From Opitutales bacterium (lineage in GTDB: Bacteria; Verrucomicrobiota; Verrucomicrobiia; Opitutales; Coraliomargaritaceae), in the NCBI GenBank assembly GCA_018607135.1, contig JABBCA010000009.1, forward strand, positions 1 through 44,617: a stretch of 44,617 bases of DNA. The letters run 5' to 3'. Shown here piece by piece: positions 37,791-44,617 of this stretch. How positions within the stretch are numbered: the first letter of the stretch is position 1; the number at the start of each line of letters is the position of its first letter. The notes beneath the pieces are model-generated. The model ran no database searches. It had not been told where the DNA came from and saw only the letters and a program-made list of their open reading frames with translations. Made by a program: the position numbers and the translations under genes.

Positions 37791-39080
37791 TTAGCGATCC
37801 CCAAGCTTGACGAAATTACGGCTCGGGTGACCGGTGTAAATCTGACGCGGGCGGTGGATACGACTCTTCGGATCTTGCGCGATTTCCTTCCAATTTGCGA
37901 TCCAACCTGGCATGCGCCCAATCGCAAACATCACCGTAAACATCTCTACTGGAATACCGATCGCCTTCAAAATGATACCACTGTAGAAATCAACATTCGG
38001 ATAGAGCCTACGCTTCACGAAATAGTCATCTTCTAGAGCGGCCTGCTCTAAGTGCTTAGCAATGTCCAAGAGCGGATCATCGATACCTATTCCGGAGAGC
38101 ACGTGCTCGGCACTCTTACCCAAGATCTTCGCACGTGGATCATAGTTCTTATAGACGCGGTGACCAAAGCCCATGAGCTTCGCCTTCCCCTCTTTAGCGG
38201 CTTTGATGAAACGTGAACCGTCATCTCCTGCAGCGTGAATATCCTCAAGCATCTTAATCACCGCCATGTTGGCACCCCCATGAGAGGGGCCCCAGAGCGC
38301 ACAGACACCTGCAGCCACCGAGGCAAATAAGTTCGCGCCGCCTGAAGCCACCATGCGCACTGTAGACGTAGAGCAATTCTGCTCATGGTCTGCATGTAAC
38401 AACAGGAAGAGATCCAATGCATCTGCAGCACCACACTTATCGATGTAATTGTTGTAAGGCTCAGAAAACATCATGTGTAAGAAGTTTTCTGCATAGCGCC
38501 GCTTCGGATCTGGATGAACGAATGGCAAGCCTTGCTTCATTCGGTAGGTCATTGCCGCAATCGTGCGGACCTTCGAAATGAGTAACGCAGCAGTGTCATC
38601 AAAGTGGGCCAAATCTTGCTCACGATCATTTGAAGACATTTCTGGGTAATACGCACCCAGAGAGTTCAACATCGAAGATAAAATCGCCATCGGATGAGCG
38701 TTGCTCGGAAACCCATCAAAGTGACTGTGCATTCCAGTATGAATCGCCGCGTTGTTTCGCACTTTTAGGCGAAAATCCGCCAACGCATCTGCCTTTGGCA
38801 ACTCACCGTAGATCACCAGCATCGCCGCCTCTAAAAAGGTCGATTGCTCCGCCAATTGCTCTATTGGATACCCGCAATGACGCAAAATACCATTCTCACC
38901 ATCGATGAAGGAGATCTTACTCAGACAGGAACCCGTGTTGCCGTAACCCTCATCAAACATGATGTGCCCCGTCTTGGCTCGCAAAGTGCGTGTATCTAAA
39001 GCCTTTTCGCCTTCAGTTCCCTGTATGATTGGGAATTCAAAATTCTCGTTTCCAAGTCGGATAGTGCCGGTGGTTTCCAT
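37791..39080 (-). CDS. gltA: Citrate synthase
   Basis: This 429-aa enzyme condenses oxaloacetate and acetyl-CoA to citrate at the entry of the TCA cycle. It is the type II, hexameric class with an N-terminal beta segment ([19 protein letters not shown]). Catalytic residues are in the expected places: [22 protein letters not shown] (His near 232), [15 protein letters not shown] (His near 305) and [19 protein letters not shown] (Asp near 363), with PGWIANWKE near the end. It stands alone between hisH and the acyltransferase gene. The start at 39080 is certain from the conserved N-terminus. Confidence 0.97.
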   Translation of the reverse strand: METTGTIRLGNENFEFPIIQGTEGEKALDTRTLRAKTGHIMFDEGYGNTGSCLSKISFIDGENGILRHCGYPIEQLAEQSTFLEAAMLVIYGELPKADALADFRLKVRNNAAIHTGMHSHFDGFPSNAHPMAILSSMLNSLGAYYPEMSSNDREQDLAHFDDTAALLISKVRTIAAMTYRMKQGLPFVHPDPKRRYAENFLHMMFSEPYNNYIDKCGAADALDLFLLLHADHEQNCSTSTVRMVASGGANLFASVAAGVCALWGPSHGGANMAVIKMLEDIHAAGDDGSRFIKAAKEGKAKLMGFGHRVYKNYDPRAKILGKSAEHVLSGIGIDDPLLDIAKHLEQAALEDDYFVKRRLYPNVDFYSGIILKAIGIPVEMFTVMFAIGRMPGWIANWKEIAQDPKSRIHRPRQIYTGHPSRNFVKLGDR

Positions 39081-39141
39081 AATAATTATGATGTAATTCG
39101 ATTTTTAAAGGCTTTGCAAGTAAGGGGACTATGAAATTCGT

Positions 39142-39780
39142 TTATAAGAGCTGCAAAAAATTACGATACAACTGCAGGCCCTTAGCCTGACTTTTTTCTG
39201 GGTGAAATTGGGTAGCGTAGCAGTTTCCAGACCGAATTCCCGAGACAAACCGACCTCCATAATCAGTGGTAAACAGCGTCAACTGAGGGTCCTCAGGTGC
39301 GATGAAGTAACTGTGCACAAAATAAAACTGATCCACGCCGCTTTCAAGGCCATCCACGATTGGATCTGAACTCTCAAAGGAAACCGCATTCCAGCCCATG
39401 TGCGGAATTTTTAAACTAGGATCGATTTGGAAGCGCTTCACACGCCCCTTAAACACACCCAGCGCTTCACTGTCGCCCTCTTCCGAGTGCTCAAACAGCG
39501 CTTGCAGGCCAAGACAGATCCCAAAAAACGGCTTGTCGGCAGCGATCCATTCACGAATGGACCGATCAAAACCTGTTTCTTTAAGCAGGCGCATCGCATC
39601 GACAATCGCGCCTTGCCCTGGAAAAATGAGCGCGTCCGCACCTACAATTTGATCTGGACGATCCACCAACTGCGCATCTGCACCCACATGCTCCCACGCC
39701 CTCACTACACTACGCAGATTACCCATACCGTAATCAATTACGGCAAGGCGTGGTTTTGCTGCGAGTTTAGATGAGTCCAT
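39142..39780 (-). CDS. hisH: Imidazole glycerol phosphate synthase, glutaminase subunit HisH
   Basis: From the ATG at 39780 the product is 212 aa. It hydrolyses glutamine and channels ammonia to HisF in histidine synthesis. The class I glutamine amidotransferase triad is present: Cys in [15 protein letters not shown] and His/Glu in [13 protein letters not shown]. The N-terminus [14 protein letters not shown] is diagnostic for HisH. The in-frame ATG at 39807 adds nine residues without homology, so 39780 is preferred. HisF and hisA are not in the window; hisB and hisC lie upstream beyond a 600-bp repeat-rich spacer. Confidence 0.94.
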   Translation of the reverse strand: MDSSKLAAKPRLAVIDYGMGNLRSVVRAWEHVGADAQLVDRPDQIVGADALIFPGQGAIVDAMRLLKETGFDRSIREWIAADKPFFGICLGLQALFEHSEEGDSEALGVFKGRVKRFQIDPSLKIPHMGWNAVSFESSDPIVDGLESGVDQFYFVHSYFIAPEDPQLTLFTTDYGGRFVSGIRSGNCYATQFHPEKSQAKGLQLYRNFLQLL

Positions 39781-39898
39781 GGGGAAACGCAATACGCTGT
39801 GGATCAAGCCATAAGATGCAAGCCGACAAAGTTTTCTATTCCGAAAAATTATCTAATAGGCCCTATTAGCAAATCACCGCGGGAGCAACGCATCCAAC

Positions 39899-39922
39899 GT
39901 AGGTCAGACACTCTTGCCAGAC
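39899..39922 (-). repeat. Short palindrome (GTCAGACACTCTTG type), left copy
   Basis: GTAGGTCAGACACTCTTGCC runs on to AGACC. It is the reverse complement, with a few changes, of 40348-40372, and akin to the hairpin at 7986-8009. Confidence 0.6.
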
Positions 39923-40347
39923 CACCCAATGCCGATGACCAAGCGACCACGTTTTTCTCTATTTTTAATGGTTCAAACAAAGTATCGCTAAAAACTGAAA
40001 CGAGGATTATTTTTACCTCGGAGGCACCGAGGCACGGAGCTGTGATGCTAAAATCAAAGAACTAGTCGCCGGATTCCATCTTTCAAAACGGGCACATTAA
40101 AATTCATTAACAATCCAACTCGGCACTGCGTCAGCCTCATATTAGTCAGCAATTGAGCGTCAAAGATAGGTGCCAGCTCTCTGACTACTTCTAATTCTAC
40201 TTAATAGGCAAGTCTCCTCCGTGTCTCAGTGCCTCCAGCGACCTGCCCACCGTAGCCTAAAAGGCGAAGGAGGGAGCGGGTGGTTTAAAATCCAGAGCAC
40301 CGACGCCCCGATCGATTAAAACGGCCCATGACCAGGCGACCACACAG

Positions 40348-40372
40348 GGTCAGACAAGAGTGTCCGACCTAC
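40348..40372 (+). repeat. Short palindrome (GTCAGACAAGAGTG type), right copy
   Basis: GGTCAGACAAGAGTGTCCGA runs on to CCTAC, an internal hairpin (GGTCAGACA/TGTCCGACC). It is inverted relative to 39899-39922. It begins just after the hisB stop on the minus strand and may also act as its terminator. Confidence 0.6.
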
Positions 40373-40378
40373 AAGCCA

Positions 40379-40962
<584 letters not shown>

Positions 40963-40981
<19 letters not shown>

Positions 40982-42054
40982 GAGTCGACGACGGTTAAAA
41001 AAACATCCATTTCAGCATTAGTTCCTATGCTGACACGAATGAAAGAGCAAGTTAAAGGATGGCTGGGGAAATAACGAACCAAGACCTTCGATTCCTTCAA
41101 AAACTCAAATAAAGATCGAGCCACCTCTGCCCCCGTCTCTCCCGCAGTGTTCTTGGGCTCCGTGAACAACAGATTTGCAGCCGAAGGATAGGTAAACCAA
41201 CCCAGCACATCCAAGCGCTCACGAGTCGATTCACGAGTCTGAATGACCTTGGCACAGTGCGTATCAAAATACTTCACATCTTCAAACGCAGCCAAAGCAG
41301 CAGCCTGTGCAATGCGGTCCAAATTGTAAGCATCACGCACACGATCGAGCATCCCAATGATACTTGCAGCCGCCATAGCAAAGCCCACACGCATACCAGC
41401 CAAGCCGTAGGATTTCGAAAACGTGCGCACCACAATCAAATTTTCATAGTCCGCAAGCAATGGAGCCGCAGTCTCCCCACCGAAGTCGACATACGCTTCA
41501 TCGACTACCAACAAGCCATCGATACGATCAAGCACACTGGCAATCTCGGCACGCGTAAATGCGACTCCTGTAGGCGCATTTGGAGAGGTCAGAAAAAACA
41601 CCGACGCATTCAGCGCTACGATCGCCTCTACATCCAACTTCATCTTACGGGTGAAGGGCACGTCCACCAAGCCCTTGTCGGACATTCCCGCGACCACAGG
41701 ATACAGCGAATAGCTCGGCACCGTGTGCCCCGCGCCTTCACTATCCACAAAACAGCGCGTAATCAAATCCAAGAGGTTATCCGAACCATTGCCAATGATT
41801 ACATTTGACTGCGACAGCCCAAAGCGCTTCCCAATCGCAGCACGCAAACGCGCACTCACTGGCTCCGGGTATTTACGTAAATGCGCCACTTCCGCCGCAA
41901 TTGCAGAGGCCACATTCGGAGACGGCGGATACGGATTCTCGTTCGTATTCAACTTCACCCAACCTTCACCCTGCGGCTGTTCGCCAGGCACATAGGCGTG
42001 CAGGTTCTGGACATGCGGCAAAGCCCGCTTCGATGCATCAAAAGACTTTTTCAT
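40963..42054 (-). CDS. hisC: Histidinol-phosphate aminotransferase HisC
   Basis: From the ATG at 42054 this 363-aa PLP enzyme makes histidinol phosphate from imidazole acetol phosphate. It opens with [36 protein letters not shown]. The fold-type I features follow: [11 protein letters not shown] (cofactor-binding Asp and Tyr) and [19 protein letters not shown], whose Lys binds PLP. The reading frame continues upstream to 42231, but that part encodes the low-complexity repeat region (42100-42220) and is not conserved, so 42054 is chosen. hisB follows with an overlap. Confidence 0.94.
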
Positions 42055-42137
42055 AAATGAACACAGATTTGAAATCACGAAGCATCGAAAGTTGCACTCA
42101 AATAATACTTCAGAACTCAGAATACGGAAGACAGAAA

Positions 42138-42260
42138 GCGGGAGGCGGGAGGCGGGAGGCGGAGGAACGTCGAACATCCAACGCAGAACGTTCAATGGTG
42201 AATGGGGAGCGATCAGCCTCACACCTCTCACCCCTCACCTCTAACCTCTCACCCTCTTCG
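42138..42260. repeat. Low-complexity repeat block between hisC and rlmN
   Basis: Three tandem GCGGGAG units (42138-42163) are followed by ACGTCGAACATCCAACGCAG (42168-42187), GTTCAATGGTGAATGG, then a CT-rich run CACACCTCTCACCCC, TCACCTCTAACCTCTCACCC (42220-42253). The last part runs through the rlmN stop codon at 42241-42243 and encodes the protein's final Arg-Val-Arg-Gly. It shares its vocabulary with 163-239 and 9420-9540. Confidence 0.6.
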
Positions 42261-43302
42261 CCTTCAACTGACCACAGCCTGCATTGACATCGATACCGCG
42301 CCGCTGACGCACCGTGCTCGGCAAACCCGCATCCTGTATCATCTGCTGGAAGGCTCGCACCCGCGACTCATCAGGCGCCTGCCCATCAAATCCCTCAGTT
42401 GCATTCAACGGGATCAAATTCACGTGCGCGTCCATCCCCTTCAAGAGTTCGGCCAAACGCCGAGCGTGATCGTCACTGTCATTCACCCCGCGAATCAAGG
42501 TCCATGCAAAGAAGACTCGCGCTCGCTTTATCGCCGAATACTCACGACACGCCTCAATCAGCTCCGACAACGGCCAGCGCTTATTGATCGGAATCAATTT
42601 ACCACGCTCCTCATCACTCGCTCCATGCAGACTCACAGCTAATGAGTAGCGCTTCGGGTGCCTTGCCAATTGTTGAATGCCTGGAATATAGCCCACCGTG
42701 CTAATCGCCACACGTGCAGGCCCAATATTTAAGCCACGGTTGTCGGTTAAAATACCCAAGGCCTCCATCGTCGGCTCAAAATTGTGTAAGGGCTCACCCA
42801 TCCCCATCATCACGATGTTGCGCAGCCGCTCGCCAGGATTCGTCCGCCGCAACTCGCGCTCTACGTGATGCGCTTGCGCGACCATCTCCCCCGCAGTCAA
42901 ATTTCGCGAAAAGCCCATCTGGCCGGTCGCACAAAAGACACATCCCATCGCGCACCCCACTTGACTACTCAAACAGGCCGTAAACCGCCCAGGGAAGCCC
43001 ATCTGCACCGACTCCACCTCCGCGCCATCTTCCATTCGCAAGAGATACTTGCGAGTGAACCCATCCGCGCTCGGCGTTTCATCCACCAGTTGAATGCCCG
43101 CTGTGGGCACCGCCCTTTCACTACTCAGCCATCGTTGCACCGGTGGCAGGAGACCCTCAGCAGTATCCAAGTCGTCCCCCACAAGCTGACGCTGCACCGC
43201 GCTAAAGACAGGCTTCGCATGCACGGGGTTTACACCTGCTGTTTCCAGCACCGATTCCAATGCCGAATAACTTAAGCCCTCTAATGTCTGCTGCGTGTTC
43301 AT
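42241..43302 (-). CDS. rlmN: 23S rRNA (adenine2503-C2)/tRNA (adenine37-C2) methyltransferase RlmN
   Basis: From the ATG at 43302 this is a 353-aa radical-SAM enzyme that methylates C2 of A2503 in 23S rRNA and of A37 in some tRNAs. The 4Fe-4S cysteines are in SQVGCAMGCVFCATGQMGF (Cys 117, 121, 124 in this numbering). Family blocks NIVMMGMGEPLHNFE and SLHGASDEERGKLIPINKRW follow, with the mechanistic Cys in DVNAGCGQL near the C terminus. The frame stays open to 43389, but those 29 residues lack homology, so the MNTQQTLEG start is used. It is the first gene of the minus-strand run toward hisC. Confidence 0.95.
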   Translation of the reverse strand: MNTQQTLEGLSYSALESVLETAGVNPVHAKPVFSAVQRQLVGDDLDTAEGLLPPVQRWLSSERAVPTAGIQLVDETPSADGFTRKYLLRMEDGAEVESVQMGFPGRFTACLSSQVGCAMGCVFCATGQMGFSRNLTAGEMVAQAHHVERELRRTNPGERLRNIVMMGMGEPLHNFEPTMEALGILTDNRGLNIGPARVAISTVGYIPGIQQLARHPKRYSLAVSLHGASDEERGKLIPINKRWPLSELIEACREYSAIKRARVFFAWTLIRGVNDSDDHARRLAELLKGMDAHVNLIPLNATEGFDGQAPDESRVRAFQQMIQDAGLPSTVRQRRGIDVNAGCGQLKAKRVRG

Positions 43303-43843
43303 ACAATAGGGCAGAAATAGACAACACGCACCCCGATGCGCAACCATGGAGTCAAAAACGTAGCTCAGGCACTCATTCCTGACACCCACTGAATCGAGGC
43401 AAACTCATTAAAGGCAAACTCATTTTTCACCAGAGAGCATCGCGCGGATCATTGAACCGTGAATGGACGTAAATCAAAACCACCTCACACGAATGAGCCG
43501 AAATGATGTTGCTTACCCTTATTTTACCTAAACACAGATACAAAGCACGGCACTACCTTCCAGCAGAGCTAGAGACCGTATATATCGAATAGTTGAATGC
43601 TAGCACCACTCATTGACTTTTCTGTAGTATCGAAAATCTCACATAGCGCCATTTTAAAGGGACCCTACGTTTTTTAAACTGGCCCGTTTCGCTAGAGTTC
43701 GCAGAGCCCGCAGAGAGCTGACGCAGAGTATTTCAGTGGCTCCCCCCTCCTCTGCGCACTCAGCGCTCTCCGCAGTTAAACTTTTACCAGATCTAGCGAG
43801 TGATTTACAGTATACAGACCATACACATCAACCAAGTCATCTC
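43303..43843. other. Gene-free spacer with short repeats
   Basis: About 540 bp upstream of rlmN without a gene I can support. Contents: a palindrome-like CTCAGGCACTCATTCCTGAC (43364-43383), a perfect tandem copy of AGGCAAACTCATT (43397-43409 and 43412-43424), and an inverted CGCAGAG-type block (43704-43784: CGCAGAGCCCGCAGAGAG against CTCTGCG...CGCTCTCCGCAG). The rlmN promoter should be near its left end. Confidence 0.45.
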
Positions 43844-43996
43844 TAATACCGAATGAGAAAATGTTTGATCGGGTAGCGCTGATTAGCTCAGTCAGCACGA
43901 TTGCAAGCTGCGGGCTCGTCGGATGAATGCGGTGTGGGCCACACCGCGCTACCGAATACGAACGTATAAGGATCCAACTTTACTGAATTTGGTATA
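43844..43996 (+). repeat. MITE-like element, copy 2
   Basis: Same 153-bp element and orientation as 10-162, with the internal palindrome GCGGTGTGG/CCACACCGC at 43930-43948. The left end reads TAATACCGAATGAG, the right end CTGAATTTGGTATA. Differences from copy 1 cluster at 43880-43905, away from the ends and the palindrome. Confidence 0.75.
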
Positions 43997-44162
43997 ACAA
44001 TCATCGTCCTCCAGCCTATTAACGCACATTCACGTCCATTAACGTTTCTAATTCATCCTCTAGGATTTTGTGAGCCTCTTTTTGAGCTTCCATCCACTCT
44101 AATTGAGTATTCAATAAACAACTGCCGATTCGGCATTACATATAATCAAACTACAGTATATT

Positions 44163-44321
44163 ATGAAAAAACTCACTACACTTGCACTCGCAACACTCAT
44201 GCTCGGTGGTATCGCATTCCTCACTGGATGTGGCGAAAAGAGCGAAGCTGAAAAAGCTGCGGACGCCATCGAAGACGCGGGCGAAAGCGCAGCAGATGCA
44301 CTTAAAGACGCGACTAAGTAA
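44163..44321 (+). CDS. Small lipoprotein (entericidin-like in layout)
   Basis: A 52-aa ORF with a lipoprotein signal peptide: KK at positions 2-3, a hydrophobic core (LALATLMLGGIAF) and the lipobox LTGC with the lipidated Cys at residue 23. The mature part is 30 residues, Ala/Asp/Glu-rich and helical (AEKAADAIEDAGESAADAL). It resembles entericidin-type small lipoproteins in size and layout, not clearly in sequence. The T/A-rich stretch before it (44140-44160) is a plausible promoter end, and a strong terminator follows. The gene is very likely real; its role is unknown. Confidence 0.78.
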   Translation: MKKLTTLALATLMLGGIAFLTGCGEKSEAEKAADAIEDAGESAADALKDATK

Positions 44322-44350
44322 GTCCGCTTTCTAAAATACATCCTTCACGA

Positions 44351-44379
44351 AGGGCACTCAGCAATGAGTGCCCTTTTTT
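44351..44379 (+). terminator. Rho-independent terminator of the small lipoprotein gene
   Basis: AGGGCACTCA (44351-44360) pairs perfectly with TGAGTGCCCT (44365-44374) around GCAA, followed by five T. It starts 30 bp after the stop. Confidence 0.93.
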
Positions 44380-44617
44380 GTGGTTTCATCGCGAAGCAAG
44401 TGATTACGGGAGCGTCGAGCTCCGCGCGGTTCTTTACCACATCTCATTATAATGAAAAGCTGCTGGCTAAAGTAGTGTGCGAGCTTGCTCGCGCCTCAGA
44501 AGACCCTACCCCTCAACAGCAGGCCCGCGCAAGCGCGGACATTACCAAAGGAAATGCCCTTATGGGTAAAGAACAGCCTCCGTGTCGACACCGAGGGCTC
44601 AGGAAAGCACCACATCG
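44380..44617. other. Window end: no gene seen
   Basis: About 240 bp without a supportable ORF. It holds GTGCGAGCTTGCTCGCGCC (44479-44497) and GGCCCGCGCAAGCGCGGAC (44522-44540), two hairpins of REP-like appearance. A gene may begin beyond the window edge. Confidence 0.4.

Larger units (their letters stand above)
39781..40378. other. Repeat-rich spacer between hisB and hisH
   Basis: About 600 bp without a credible gene. It holds an inverted pair of palindromes (39899-39922 and 40348-40369, listed separately), two near-identical runs ATGACCAAGCGACCAC (39935-39950) and ATGACCAGGCGACCAC (40327-40342), a GAGGCACCGAGGCACGGAG run (40020-40038) and CCGTAGCCTAAAAGGCGAAGG (40251-40271), a short palindrome. 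It looks like an accumulation site for dispersed repeats that splits the his cluster. Confidence 0.5.

Noticed and set aside
42055-42231. Long N-terminal extension of hisC
   Set aside because: It is the translation of the low-complexity repeat block and has no counterpart in HisC proteins.

Overview
The window looks like chromosomal DNA from a Gram-negative bacterium of the PVC group, most likely a marine Verrucomicrobiota of the Opitutae/Puniceicoccales type. This is inferred from a fused SecDF, a PEP-CTERM surface protein, a Lys/Ala-rich histone-like protein, a C-terminal domain I recall as common in Verrucomicrobia, and intergenic spaces full of short palindromic and purine-rich repeats. 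There is an outer membrane (TonB-dependent receptor, porin). No rRNA, tRNA, CRISPR, phage or transposase gene was seen.

Layout. (1) 1-9403, minus strand, housekeeping: nnr (NAD(P)HX repair), pdxJ, recJ, a fused secDF with yajC, and a two-TM/coiled-coil protein with an (EP)n linker. RNase P RNA follows at 9547-9940 (minus). (2) 10108-15428, plus strand: an energy-transduction operon in the order DUF3450, long ExbB (TtpC-like), ExbB, ExbD, TonB, TPR protein. This is the gene order of the TonB2/TtpC system of Vibrio. Three unrecognised exported proteins follow (15614-18035). (3) 18395-25638, minus strand: PEP-CTERM protein, a secreted repetitive beta-rich protein of 550 aa, a 1125-aa TonB-dependent receptor, and an OprO/OprP-type porin. 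(4) 26069-31569, plus strand: pstS-pstC-pstA-pstB-phoU, then a histone-like protein. (5) 32365-43302, minus strand, housekeeping: thrC, a YiiX-like papain-fold protein, lysC, a DUF374 acyltransferase, gltA, hisH, hisB, hisC, rlmN. A small lipoprotein (plus) ends the window.

The main observation is that regions 2-4 look like one phosphate-acquisition island. Putative PHO boxes (7-bp CTGTAAC/CGTCAC-like units on an 11-bp period) lie before the TonB operon, the exported-protein pair at 16538, the porin, and pstS. A model that fits is as follows. Under phosphate limitation PhoB switches on a porin for Pi, a TonB-dependent receptor with a partner secreted protein for a larger P-containing substrate, the dedicated TonB motor, and the Pst transporter. 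No phoB/phoR lies in the window.

Two further observations stand out. A C-terminal beta-rich domain is shared by the protein at 8018-9403 and the histone-like protein at 31732-32217. Several families of short non-coding repeats are present, including two copies of a 153-bp MITE-like element near the two ends of the window (10-162 and 43844-43996).
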